Assembly: GCA_030263395.1 (NCBI GenBank)
Contig: SZOW01000001.1
Span: 1-64,000 of the forward strand
Length of the DNA stretch: 64,000 bases
Direction: 5' to 3'
From: QUBU01 sp014337915
Lineage (GTDB): Bacteria > Pseudomonadota > Gammaproteobacteria > Steroidobacterales > GCA-2729495
Shown: positions 44,168-53,002 of the stretch, piece by piece
Layout of the letters: every line of letters starts with the position of its first letter
Position numbering within the stretch: position 1 is the first letter of the stretch
Position numbers and translations under genes: made by a program
The notes under the pieces: model-generated
What the model was told of the DNA's origin: nothing
Database searches by the model: none
Seen by the model: only the letters and a program-made list of their open reading frames with translations

Positions 44168-45574
44168 ATGGCACGCAGCATCATCGACAAGCTCTGGGAC
44201 GACCACCTGGTTGCGGACCTGGGTGAAGGCACCAGCCTGCTGTACATCGACCGGGTATTCCTCCACGAGCGCACCGGCAGCGTTGCCCTCAAGGAACTCG
44301 CTGCGGCAAATCGCCGCGTGCGCAATCCCGAGCAGGTGTTCTGCACGATGGACCATATCGTCGATACCCTGCCCGGCCGCAGCGACAGCACCCGCATGCC
44401 GGGCGGCACCAGCTTCATCACGCAGACCCGCGAGGCCGCGCACGCCGCCGGCATCACGCTGTTCGACATCGGCAGCAGCGACCAGGGCATCGTCCATGTC
44501 GTCTCGCCGGAACAGGGCATCGCGCTGCCCGGCGTGACGCTGGTCTGCCCCGACAGCCACACCTGCACCCTGGGTGGCATCGGCGCGCTGGCTTGGGGCA
44601 TCGGCTCCACCGAAGCCGAGCATGCGCTCGCCACCAAGACGCTGGCGGTGCGCAAGCCACGCAGCATGCGCATCGACTTCCAGGGGCGGCTGGCCGCCGG
44701 CGTCACTGCCAAGGACATGATCCTCGCGCTGATTGGCGCCCACAGCGCCTCGGGCGGCGTCGGCTACGCCATCGAGTTCGCCGGCGAGGCGGTGCGCGCG
44801 CTACCCGTGGAAGCAAGGCTCACGCTGTGCAACATGGGTGTGGAGTTCGGCGCCTGGACGGTCATCATCGCCCCGGACCAGGCCGTGTTCGATTACGTGC
44901 GCGGCCGGCCCTACGCGCCGCGGGACCAGGTGCTGGAGCAGGCGATCGCCTACTGGCGCACGCTGCCGAGCGACCCTGGCGCAGTCTTCGACCGCGAGAT
45001 CACGCTGGACTGCTCGACGCTGGCACCGCAGGTGACCTGGGGCACCAGCCCGCAGCATGAGACCGGCATCGACGGTACGGTGCCGGATCCGGCCGGTGAA
45101 CCGGACACCAATCGCCGCCAGGCCATGGAACGCGCCCTCGCCTACATGGCATTGCAACCCGGCACACGCCTCGACCAGGTGCCGATCCAGGCGGCTTTCA
45201 TCGGCTCCTGCACCAACAGCCGGCTGTCGGACCTGCGCGCCGCGGCGGCCATCCTCGAGGGACGCAGGGTGGCCAGTGGCGTGCGCGCCATCTGCGTGCC
45301 CGGCTCCACCCAGGTCAAGCTGGCGGCGGAACGCGAGGGCCTGGACCGCGTGTTTCGCGCGGCCGGGTTCGAGTGGCGCGAGTCAGGCTGCTCGATGTGC
45401 TTCTACGCCGGCGGCGAGAGCTTCGGCTTCGAGGAACGCGTGGTCTCCAGCACCAATCGCAACTTCGAGAACCGCCAGGGGCCACGCACCCGCACCCACC
45501 TGGCGAGCCCGGTCACCGTGGCCGCCTCGGCCATCGCCGGCCGCCTCGCCGATGCCCGCGCCCTGGCGCGCTGA
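44168..45574 (+). CDS. leuC: 3-isopropylmalate dehydratase-type large subunit
   Basis: A 468-residue [4Fe-4S] aconitase-family enzyme, normally isomerising 2- to 3-isopropylmalate in leucine synthesis. Cluster ligands are in FIGSCTNSRLSDL and SGCSMCFYAGG; the N-terminus MARSIIDKLWDDHLV and SSTNRNFENRQG are typical. Most LeuC proteins read CSMCLAMN where this one has CSMCFYAGGESFG, and the region between residues 280 and 300 is also unlike E. coli. A paralogous hydratase (for example acting on citramalate or dimethylmalate) is an alternative. leuD follows 19 bp later. Confidence 0.9.
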   Translation: MARSIIDKLWDDHLVADLGEGTSLLYIDRVFLHERTGSVALKELAAANRRVRNPEQVFCTMDHIVDTLPGRSDSTRMPGGTSFITQTREAAHAAGITLFDIGSSDQGIVHVVSPEQGIALPGVTLVCPDSHTCTLGGIGALAWGIGSTEAEHALATKTLAVRKPRSMRIDFQGRLAAGVTAKDMILALIGAHSASGGVGYAIEFAGEAVRALPVEARLTLCNMGVEFGAWTVIIAPDQAVFDYVRGRPYAPRDQVLEQAIAYWRTLPSDPGAVFDREITLDCSTLAPQVTWGTSPQHETGIDGTVPDPAGEPDTNRRQAMERALAYMALQPGTRLDQVPIQAAFIGSCTNSRLSDLRAAAAILEGRRVASGVRAICVPGSTQVKLAAEREGLDRVFRAAGFEWRESGCSMCFYAGGESFGFEERVVSSTNRNFENRQGPRTRTHLASPVTVAASAIAGRLADARALAR

Positions 45575-45593
45575 ACGCCGCAGGCCGACCCAC

Positions 45594-46214
45594 ATGGAAA
45601 AATTCACCCGCATCACCGCCGTCGCCGCACCCCTGCTGCGCATCAACGTCGACACCGACGCCATCATCCCCAGCCGCGAGATGAAGACCGTCGGCAAGAC
45701 CGGCCTCGCCGCCGGCCTGTTCGCCGGCTGGCGCTACCAGGCGCCCGGCAGCCGTGACGAGAACCCGGATTTCGTGCTCAACCGTGAGCCCTACCGGCAG
45801 GCGCGCATCCTGCTGGCCGGTGCCAACTTCGGCTGCGGCTCCTCGCGCGAACACGCGGTGTGGGCGCTGCAGGAATGGGGCATGCGCAGCATCATCGCCC
45901 CGAGCTTCGGCGCCATCTTCGCCGGCAACTGCGTGCGCAATGGCATCCTGCCCGTGGTGCTGGACAATGCCCTGATCGAAGACCTCGCCAGGCAGGTCGA
46001 GGCCGACCCCGCCAGCCGGCTGCTGACCGTGGACCTGGTGGACTGCACGGTGACCGCCCCGGATGGCAGGCGCCACGCCTTTGCCATCGCCGCCGCCGAC
46101 CGTGAAATGCTGCTGGAAGGACTCGACGGCATCGCGCTGACGATGAAGCGCGACGACGAAATCCTCGCCTTCCAGGGGCATGATCGCCTGCGGCGGCCCT
46201 GGATCTACCTGTAG
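45594..46214 (+). CDS. leuD: 3-isopropylmalate dehydratase-type small subunit
   Basis: 206 residues, the swivel-domain partner of LeuC. Landmarks are NVDTDAIIPSREMKTVG, ANFGCGSSREHAVWAL and SFGAIFAGNCVRNGILPVVL. The ATG at 45594 gives the family N-terminus. leuA and leuB are not in the window. Confidence 0.93.
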   Translation: MEKFTRITAVAAPLLRINVDTDAIIPSREMKTVGKTGLAAGLFAGWRYQAPGSRDENPDFVLNREPYRQARILLAGANFGCGSSREHAVWALQEWGMRSIIAPSFGAIFAGNCVRNGILPVVLDNALIEDLARQVEADPASRLLTVDLVDCTVTAPDGRRHAFAIAAADREMLLEGLDGIALTMKRDDEILAFQGHDRLRRPWIYL

Positions 46215-46230
46215 CAGCCCGTCGCCGGGG

Positions 46231-46827
46231 TCAGTTCTTCGCCGGCGTCGCGGCCACTGCGCCGTGCGCCGGGAACCCCGCGAGAATCTGCGTCACGGCC
46301 GCATCCACCGCTCCGGCGGGATTCTCGCGGATCTTCTGGGTGATGCGCGCTTCGGCAACACCCTGCCAGACCAGGGCCTTGCGCACAGCATCGACGACGT
46401 CGATCGTCAGGGTGCCCTGCTTGTAGTTAGTGGTCTCGACATCGTAGGGATAACCGCCCCAGGCGCCGTACAAGCCATGGCGATAACCGTAGTAGCCATA
46501 GCCGGCGCCGACGCTGGGCGAACTGCGGATCTCGGTCTTGTCGACGAGGTTGACGTTGAAGTTGAGGCGCAGTTCGGGATTGGCCTCGTCGTAGACATAA
46601 CCCTTGGCCGTCATTTCACGGCGGGCTGCATCCTTGAGGCGGGCGGTGAGCAAGGTCGAATAGCCGGCCTTGTCGGTGGCCAGCGGCTCGAAGAAGCCGA
46701 AGCTGCGGTAGGCACCGAAGTTGACGCTGGGATCGCCGTCGACGCGGATGCTGGGGCCGGAGGCACAGCCGGCGAGTACCGTCAGCAGCAGCGTGCAGAG
46801 CGCCCGTATTCCCGACTCCAGTCGCAT
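46231..46827 (-). CDS. DUF4136-type lipoprotein
   Basis: 198 residues with a lipoprotein signal (MRLESGIRALCTLLLTVLAGC; lipobox LAGC, Cys about residue 21, followed by Ala-Ser, which favours the outer membrane). The body shows the DUF4136 layout: DPSVNFGAYRSFGFFEP near the start and GTLTIDVVDAVRKALVWQGV near the end, with a Tyr/Gly-rich insert (GAGYGYYGYRHGLYG). Its function is unknown. The ATG at 46827 is chosen because it begins the signal peptide. Confidence 0.85.
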   Translation of the reverse strand: MRLESGIRALCTLLLTVLAGCASGPSIRVDGDPSVNFGAYRSFGFFEPLATDKAGYSTLLTARLKDAARREMTAKGYVYDEANPELRLNFNVNLVDKTEIRSSPSVGAGYGYYGYRHGLYGAWGGYPYDVETTNYKQGTLTIDVVDAVRKALVWQGVAEARITQKIRENPAGAVDAAVTQILAGFPAHGAVAATPAKN

Positions 46828-46925
46828 GGCAGGCTTCCTTGTGGTGAACGGATCCGTAGTCTGCACCGTCGCCGGCAGAGGCAGCAAGGGTAGTAAGGGA
46901 GGCAGGCAGCCGCAGGCGCGCAGTG

Positions 46926-48128
46926 TCATTCGGCGCCGACGACCCCCTGGCTGACCAGCTCGGCGATCTGCGCGGCGCTGTAGCCCGCTTCCGCCAGCAC
47001 CTCGCGGCTGTGCTGGCCACGCCGCGGCAGGTCGCGCAGCACACCGAAGCGATGGCCATCCATCTCCAGCGGCAGGGCGGGCAGGCGCGTGGCCTCGCCC
47101 TTGCGCTCGCCGTCCGTGACGGTGAGCGGCAGCAGACCGCCGCTCGCCACCAGGTGCGGATCGTCGAACAGCTGCTCCGGCCGGGCGATAGGCGCGAACG
47201 GCAGACCGGTCTTCTCGAGCTTGGCCATCAGATCCTGCTTGCTGTACTTCAGGAAAGTCGCCTTGATGACCGGCAGGAGGCGATCCTTGTGGGCCACGCG
47301 GTCGTTGTTGGTGTCGAGGCTGCGGTCCGCCGCCAGCTCACGCAGGTCGAAGGCCTCGCAAAGCAGCTTCCATTGCTTGTCGCTGACCACGCCGACGAAC
47401 ACCTGCTCGCCGTCGGCAGTATCGAACACCTGGTAGATGGCCCAGGCAGACACGCGCACCGGCATGGGTGCCGCAGCCTTGCCGGTGACGGCGAACTGCG
47501 CCATGTGCTGGCCAACCAGGAATACGGTGCTCTCGTAGAGCGAGGCGACCACGTACTGGCCACGCCCGCTGGCCTGGCGCTGGTACAGGGCGGCGATGAT
47601 GCCCAGTGCGCCGAACATGCCTCCCTGCACGTCGATCACCGAGGTACCGGCACGCAGCGGCTTGCCCGGCGGCCCGGTCATGTAGGCCAGGCCACCCATC
47701 ATCTGCGCCACTTCATCGAGCGCCGTGCGCTCTTCGTAGGGACCGGAAAGGAAGCCCTTTTCCGAGCAGTAGATCAGGCGCGGGTTGCGCTGGCTCAGCG
47801 CCGCGTAACCCAGGCCCAGGCGGTCCATGGTGCCCGGCCGGAAGTTCTCGATGACGACATCCGCCTTGTCGACCAGTCGCAGCACCGCCTCCTTGCCCGC
47901 CGCCGCCTTCAGGTCGACGCAGAAACTGCGCTTGTTGCGGTTGTACATGGGGAAATAGCCGGCACCCGAGCCGGGCAGGGTCCGCGTGCTGTCGCCCTCG
48001 GCAGGCTCGATCTTGATGACGTCGGCACCGAGGTCCGCCAGCATCAGCCCGGCGGCTGGCCCCATGACCATATGGGTGAACTCGATGACGCGTACGCCGG
48101 CCAGGGGGAGTGCTTGCTTGCCTGACAT
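46926..48128 (-). CDS. CaiB/BaiF-family (class III) CoA-transferase
   Basis: 400 residues; transfers CoA between carboxylates. The N-terminus LAGVRVIEFTHMVMGPAAGL and LADLGADVIKIEPAEGD, the segment NRNKRSFCVDLK, and VIENFRPGTMDRLGLGY are family hallmarks, and the catalytic Asp is expected in DEVAQMMGGLAYM. The substrate is unknown. It is divergent from an HMG-CoA lyase across 143 bp, which suggests a shared pathway for a branched C5-C6 acid. Confidence 0.92.
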   Translation of the reverse strand: MSGKQALPLAGVRVIEFTHMVMGPAAGLMLADLGADVIKIEPAEGDSTRTLPGSGAGYFPMYNRNKRSFCVDLKAAAGKEAVLRLVDKADVVIENFRPGTMDRLGLGYAALSQRNPRLIYCSEKGFLSGPYEERTALDEVAQMMGGLAYMTGPPGKPLRAGTSVIDVQGGMFGALGIIAALYQRQASGRGQYVVASLYESTVFLVGQHMAQFAVTGKAAAPMPVRVSAWAIYQVFDTADGEQVFVGVVSDKQWKLLCEAFDLRELAADRSLDTNNDRVAHKDRLLPVIKATFLKYSKQDLMAKLEKTGLPFAPIARPEQLFDDPHLVASGGLLPLTVTDGERKGEATRLPALPLEMDGHRFGVLRDLPRRGQHSREVLAEAGYSAAQIAELVSQGVVGAE

Positions 48129-48271
48129 GGAGATCCTCGGTCGCTGCAGGGTGTCGGTGGCGCCCGCGGCGGGCCGCGGGGCCGTGGATTATCGCCCACG
48201 CCGCCCCCATATAGAATAGAGCCGCCGGCCGGGCCCACCGGACCCGGCCGGACAGCCAAGGACCCGCCCAC

Positions 48272-49234
48272 ATGCAAGAACATGACGATATCGACATCCT
48301 GGTCAGCGAAGTCGGCCCGCGCGACGGCCTGCAGAGCATCAAGTCCATCATGCCGACGGCCGCGAAGAAGGCCTGGATTGCGGCGCAAGCCGCGGCCGGC
48401 GTGCGCGAGATCGAGGTCTGCTCCTTCGTACCGGCGAAGCTGCTGCCGCAGATGGCGGATGCCGCGGAAATCGTCCGCTACGCGCGGACCATTCCCGGCC
48501 TGACGGTCCTCGCCCTAGTGCCGAACTTCAAGGGTGCGCAGAACGCCATCGAGGCCGGCGCCCACAAGATCGCCCTGCCGCTGTCCGCCAGCGAGACCCA
48601 CAGCAAGGCGAACCTGCGCAAGACCCACGACGAAGTCATCGACGAGGTGCGCCGCATCGCCGAACTGCTGCGCAGCCTGCCCGCGGGGGAGCGCCCGGGC
48701 CTCGAGGGCAACGTCGCCACCGCCTTCGGCTGCACGCTCGAGGGCCCGGTGCCGGAACGCAAGGTAGTGGAGCTCGCCAGGCGCCTCATGGAAGCCGGCG
48801 TCGACGAGGTCGGGCTCTCCGATACCACCGGCTACGCCAATCCCACGCAGCTGCGCCGCCTGATCAAGCTGGTGCGCGCCGAGGTCGGCCACGACCGGCT
48901 GTCGAGTGTCCACCTGCACAACACCCGCGGCCTCGGCCTGGCCAATGCGCTGGCCGCGCTCGAGGAAGGCATCACCACGCTCGACAGCTCGCTCGGTGGC
49001 CTCGGTGGCTGCCCCTATGCGCCGGGCGCCAGCGGCAACATCGTCACCGAGGACCTCGTCTTCATGCTCGATGCCATGGGGCTGCGCACCGGCATCGACA
49101 TCGAGAAGCTGCTGGCGGTACGCCAGATCCTCGTCGACGCCCTGCCCGGCGAAGCGCTGTACGGCTTCACGCCCGAAGCGGGACTGCCCAAGGGCTATGC
49201 CCGTGGCGGCTGGGGCGTGCGAGCGGCGGCCTGA
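48272..49234 (+). CDS. Hydroxymethylglutaryl-CoA lyase family
   Basis: 320 residues with a TIM barrel of the HMG-CoA lyase/DRE-TIM family. Motifs: SEVGPRDGLQSIKSI (metal and catalytic Asp/Arg), SVHLHNTRGLGLANALAA (metal His) and the active-site Cys loop GLGGCPYAPGASGNI. It cleaves HMG-CoA to acetoacetate and acetyl-CoA in leucine breakdown, but related lyases act on other 3-hydroxy-3-methyl acyl-CoAs, and the neighbouring CoA-transferase makes that possible here. Confidence 0.9.
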   Translation: MQEHDDIDILVSEVGPRDGLQSIKSIMPTAAKKAWIAAQAAAGVREIEVCSFVPAKLLPQMADAAEIVRYARTIPGLTVLALVPNFKGAQNAIEAGAHKIALPLSASETHSKANLRKTHDEVIDEVRRIAELLRSLPAGERPGLEGNVATAFGCTLEGPVPERKVVELARRLMEAGVDEVGLSDTTGYANPTQLRRLIKLVRAEVGHDRLSSVHLHNTRGLGLANALAALEEGITTLDSSLGGLGGCPYAPGASGNIVTEDLVFMLDAMGLRTGIDIEKLLAVRQILVDALPGEALYGFTPEAGLPKGYARGGWGVRAAA

Positions 49235-49251
49235 CGCGGCAGGCAATCCGG

Positions 49252-49289
49252 AAAAAACAGGGGCGGGTCCCGGTTCGGGCCCCGCCCCT
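49252..49289 (-). terminator. Rho-independent terminator after the porin gene
   Basis: AGGGGCGGG (49259-49267) pairs with CCCGCCCCT (49281-49289), a 9-bp GC stem that continues after one mismatch. On the minus strand it is followed by six T (49252-49257). It lies 20 bp after the porin stop and would end the phosphate locus transcripts. Confidence 0.88.
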
Positions 49290-49309
49290 CTCATCTGCAG
49301 AACCGGGAC

Positions 49310-50572
49310 TCAGTACTTGAAGTTGAGGTCCAGCTGCAGCCGGTCGTAGTCGGTTTCGTTGCCGCGGTTCTCGCCAACCTGGTTGATGAAGTACGAGAGC
49401 GCCATGTTGGTCTTGTCGCTGAGCGCGTAGGCACTGCGGATGATGTGGCCACGGGCGTCGGTACCGCCGCCGCCGAAGTTCGAGTCCGTCCACAGTCCGA
49501 ACACGGCGTCACGCTCCAGGTCCTGGTAGGTGTAAGCCAACTCCCAGCTGCCCCTGGCCCTGGCCGCGCCCAACCGGGCACCGCTGGCCCAGCCAGTGTC
49601 GAACTGGTCGGCATCGAGGTTGTGCACGTAGTCGAAGAACAGGCTGGCCGGCAGGCCGAGGAGCCTGAAACCGATTTCCGCGAAGCCCTGCAGCTCCTGG
49701 TAGTCGTACAGGTAGTGCCCATTGGCATCCACGCTATTGCCGTAATACTTTGGCGGCTTGCCCGAGACCACATAGAACGCACCCTTGCCGGCGGTATCGA
49801 GGTCGAAATAACCGGCGCCCAGCGTCAGCTTGATGTCGTCATTGACTGGCCAGGCCACACCCAGCTGGCCGCCGGTGCCGAACACCTGGGACTTGTCGCT
49901 GTCGCTCTCCAGCCAGGTCCCGAGCAGGTTGGCGAAGAACGGCCCGCTGCTGTACGTGAGGCCCAGGCCTTCCGGGTTCAGGTCCGAATCCCAGATGAGG
50001 CCGTTCTTGCCAGGGCGATACTGGTTGTTGCGAGCCTTGCCACCAAAGAGATTGAGGCCGGGCGCCGCAGTCCAGTTGAAGTAAGCCAGGTCGAGGTAGA
50101 TGCTCTTTCCGGAACCGCCCCCGCCCAGCGTCTGGTTGCTCGACACCGGATCAGCATCCTGCCGGGTAGACAGGCCGAAACCCACCTCCAGGTTGTTCTG
50201 GGGCCTGGCGATGATCGCGGCACGGGCACGGATGCGATCGCGATTGCGCTCGTCCAGGTTCTCCTGGTCGATGTTCTCATAGCGAAAGCGCAAGTCGCCC
50301 TGCACGGACAGCTTTTCCGCCCAGGAGGATGCAACCGGCTTGGCCGGTACAGCAGGTGCTGCCGCGACCGTCGGCGTTGCCGCGGCTGTCGCAGCCGCTT
50401 CGGCAGTCCTGGCCTTCTCCGCAGCCAGTTGCTGCTCGATGTCGGCGAGCTTCTGGTTCAGGACAGCGATGCTGTCCCTGAGGGCCTGGAACTCGGCATC
50501 GGATACGGCCGCCATGGCCAACGGGCTGGCGAGAGCCAGGCCGAACGCCAGGGCGATGGATTTGCAGTTCAT
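49310..50572 (-). CDS. Putative outer-membrane porin (Pho-regulated)
   Basis: 420 residues: signal peptide (about 1-22, LALASPLAMAAV), a short coiled coil (about 25-60), an Ala/Pro-rich linker and a beta-barrel rich in alternating aromatic strands (LSVQGDLRFRYENIDQENLD, YFNWTAAPGLNLFGG), ending in the aromatic residue expected for barrel insertion (LDLNFKY). It resembles the putative-porin (Porin_5-like) family. A near-perfect Pho box 108 bp upstream and its place after pstB suggest phosphate or polyphosphate uptake across the outer membrane, comparable in role to PhoE/OprP. GAGGT precedes the ATG at 50572. Confidence 0.85.
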   Translation of the reverse strand: MNCKSIALAFGLALASPLAMAAVSDAEFQALRDSIAVLNQKLADIEQQLAAEKARTAEAAATAAATPTVAAAPAVPAKPVASSWAEKLSVQGDLRFRYENIDQENLDERNRDRIRARAAIIARPQNNLEVGFGLSTRQDADPVSSNQTLGGGGSGKSIYLDLAYFNWTAAPGLNLFGGKARNNQYRPGKNGLIWDSDLNPEGLGLTYSSGPFFANLLGTWLESDSDKSQVFGTGGQLGVAWPVNDDIKLTLGAGYFDLDTAGKGAFYVVSGKPPKYYGNSVDANGHYLYDYQELQGFAEIGFRLLGLPASLFFDYVHNLDADQFDTGWASGARLGAARARGSWELAYTYQDLERDAVFGLWTDSNFGGGGTDARGHIIRSAYALSDKTNMALSYFINQVGENRGNETDYDRLQLDLNFKY

Positions 50573-50679
50573 CGTTGATGTACCTCGTCTGTCATAGTTG
50601 CTGTTCGGGGCAGCCCGGCCCGTGACCGGCTGCGGAGGCACCGCCATGTGGCGGCTCGGTCATAAGGTGCATCCCCAAG

Positions 50680-50697
50680 TTTACGGATTCATGACAG
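50680..50697 (-). promoter_or_regulatory. Pho box upstream of the porin gene
   Basis: On the minus strand CTGTCAT is followed after 4 bases by CCGTAAA, two direct 7-base repeats with 11-bp period as in PhoB operators (CTGTCAT consensus). The first half is a full match. It lies in the 175-bp gap between pstB and the porin, giving the porin its own PhoB-dependent promoter. Confidence 0.6.
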
Positions 50698-50747
50698 AAG
50701 CGCCGGAAACCACCTGCGCCCAGGCGAGCACCGCACTGCCGTCCGCC

Positions 50748-51599
50748 TCAGCCAAAGCGGCCGGTCACGTAGTCTTCCGTCAGCCTGTGGGATGGGTTGG
50801 TGAAGATCTTGTCGGTGGCACCGACCTCCACCAGCATCCCAAGGTGGAAGTACGCAACACGCCTGGACACACGTGCCGCCTGCTGCATGGAGTGGGTAAC
50901 GATTGCTATGGCATAGTTCTGCGACAGTTCGTCGATGAGGTCCTCGATGCGGGCCGTCGCGATCGGGTCCAGTGCCGAGCAAGGCTCATCCATCAGGATC
51001 ACCTCCGGGTTCACGGCAATGGCACGCGCAATGCACAGCCGCTGCTGCTGGCCGCCGGAAAGCCCGGTGCCGGGCCTGTCCAGCCGATCCTTGACCTCGT
51101 CGAGGAGGCCGGCCCGCCTGAGGCTGCCATACACGATGTCATCCAGCTCGCTCCTGCTGCGCGCAAGACCGTGGATTCTCGGGCCGTAGGCTACGTTCTC
51201 GTAGATGGACTTGGCGAACGGGTTCGGCTTCTGGAACACCATACCGACCCTGGTGCGCAGCATGACCACGTCCATTTCCGGCGCATAGATGTCCTGGCCA
51301 TCGAGGCGGAACTCGCCAGTGACCCGTGCACCTTCGATGGTGTCGTTCATCCGGTTGAGGCAGCGGATGAAGGTTGACTTGCCGCAACCCGACGGACCGA
51401 TCAGCGCCACCACCTCGTTGCGACCGATGTCGAGACTGACATTCTTCAGGGCGTGAGTCTCGCCGTAGTGCACGTTGCCCCCGCGCACCGTGATGACGGG
51501 GTCACTGGCATGGATGTCGCCCACCGTCCCTGGTTCGCCTCCACCGGCCGGCGCCACGAAAGCAGCCGCGTCCATTGTCGTGCTGATTCGGGAAGCCAC
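50748..51599 (-). CDS. pstB: Phosphate ABC transporter ATP-binding protein PstB
   Basis: ATPase subunit of the high-affinity phosphate importer. From GTG 51599 it has 283 residues. Walker A GPSGCGKST, Q-loop FQKPNPFAKSIYENVAYG, signature LSGGQQQRLCIARAIA and Walker B VILMDEPCSALDP are intact. GGGAGGAA 6-10 bases upstream supports the GTG start; the frame is open to 51695, overlapping pstA, so a longer form cannot be excluded. Confidence 0.95.
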   Translation of the reverse strand: MASRISTTMDAAAFVAPAGGGEPGTVGDIHASDPVITVRGGNVHYGETHALKNVSLDIGRNEVVALIGPSGCGKSTFIRCLNRMNDTIEGARVTGEFRLDGQDIYAPEMDVVMLRTRVGMVFQKPNPFAKSIYENVAYGPRIHGLARSRSELDDIVYGSLRRAGLLDEVKDRLDRPGTGLSGGQQQRLCIARAIAVNPEVILMDEPCSALDPIATARIEDLIDELSQNYAIAIVTHSMQQAARVSRRVAYFHLGMLVEVGATDKIFTNPSHRLTEDYVTGRFG

Positions 51600-51688
51600 G
51601 TGGATTCCTCCCTGAGGAACAGTAATTTCGCGATCCATGGTCAGCATATGCGGATACCCCGGGCCAGTCTGGCCACATTTCCGCCCCT

Positions 51689-53002
51689 CTACCAATGCCG
51701 CTCGAAACGGCTACGCAGCCACACGGCCGCCATATTCATCACCAGCAGGAAGCCAAGCAGCACCAGGATCGCCGCCGAGGTCCGCTCAGCAAAGGCGCGC
51801 TCCGGGCTGTCTGCCCACAGGTATATTTGCACCGGCAGCACCGTGGCCGGGTCCAGTGGCGTCGACGGCACGTCGACGATGAAGGCCACCATGCCGACCA
51901 TGAGCAGCGGTGCCGACTCGCCCAGCGCCCGCGCCATGCCGATGATGGCGCCAGTCAGCATGCCAGGCATCGCCAGCGGCAATACGTGGTGAAACACCAT
52001 CTGCATCGGCGATGAACCAATGCCCAGCGCGGCCTCCCGCACCGAAGGTGGTACGGCACGGAGTGCAGCACGTGACGCAATGATGATCACCGGCAGCGTC
52101 ATCAGGCTCAGCACCAGACCACCAACCAGCGGAGCCGAGCGCGGCAAGCCGAAGAAATTGATGAATACCGCCAGGCCAAGCAGCCCAAAGACGATGGACG
52201 GGACCGCCGCAAGGTTGTTGATATTGACCTCGATGAAGTCTACCCAGCGATTGCGTGGCGCGAACTCCTCGAGATAGATGGCTGCCGACACACCCAGCGG
52301 GAACGAGAGGACCAGGGTTACCAGCAGCATGAAGAAGGAGCCCTTCGTGCCCCCCCAGATGCCCGCCATCTCCGGTTCGCGCGAATCGCCATTGGTGAAA
52401 AAAGCAGTGTTGAACCTCAGGGCGATGCGGCCGTCGGCGATCAGCTCGTCGACCCAGGCGAGCTGCGCCTGGTTCAGCTGGCCACCGGCATCGGGACCGC
52501 GACCGACGCGGCCCTTGAAAAGCATGTCGACCGTGTCGTCGGCTGGCAGCCAGGCGGTGATGCGACGCCCGACCAGTTCGGGATGGGCGACCACCATGTC
52601 GCGCAGAATGTAGCCGGCACTGGCACTGACCAGCGCGTTGAGCTCCCGCCGCTCCTTGCGGCCGACGACCTGGGGGAACAGCCGGCCCAGGCTGGCCTTC
52701 ACCACTGCCTGGTAGTCGGCGCTGGCAAGCACCCCCGCATCCGCCCCATCGCCCAGGCCCAGCACGACAGGGTCGAGGTCGAGGTCCAGCTGGAGCTTCG
52801 TCTGGCGAAAAGCGGAATAGCCGTTGAGCGCGATGGTGGCCAGCAGGAACCCGAGGAACAGGACACCGGACACCACGGACAGCAGGCCGTACGCACGAAA
52901 CCGGCGCTCGCGGCGGTATCGCCTGGCCAGGCCGGCCTCGACGATCTGGCGGACCTGCGCACTGGCCAGATTCCGGTCGGGCGGCTGCAGCTCGGTATTC
53001 AT
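51689..53002 (-). CDS. pstA: Phosphate ABC transporter permease PstA
   Basis: 437 residues, longer than E. coli PstA (296), because of an N-terminal domain of the DUF3333 kind with one membrane helix (about 36-58) and a periplasmic segment. The permease core has MLLVTLVLSFPLGVSAAIYL, SIVFGLLGLAVFINFFGLPR and the EAA-like loop REAALGIGSSPMQMVFHHVL. The ATG overlaps the pstC stop by 4 bp. Confidence 0.95.
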   Translation of the reverse strand: MNTELQPPDRNLASAQVRQIVEAGLARRYRRERRFRAYGLLSVVSGVLFLGFLLATIALNGYSAFRQTKLQLDLDLDPVVLGLGDGADAGVLASADYQAVVKASLGRLFPQVVGRKERRELNALVSASAGYILRDMVVAHPELVGRRITAWLPADDTVDMLFKGRVGRGPDAGGQLNQAQLAWVDELIADGRIALRFNTAFFTNGDSREPEMAGIWGGTKGSFFMLLVTLVLSFPLGVSAAIYLEEFAPRNRWVDFIEVNINNLAAVPSIVFGLLGLAVFINFFGLPRSAPLVGGLVLSLMTLPVIIIASRAALRAVPPSVREAALGIGSSPMQMVFHHVLPLAMPGMLTGAIIGMARALGESAPLLMVGMVAFIVDVPSTPLDPATVLPVQIYLWADSPERAFAERTSAAILVLLGFLLVMNMAAVWLRSRFERHW

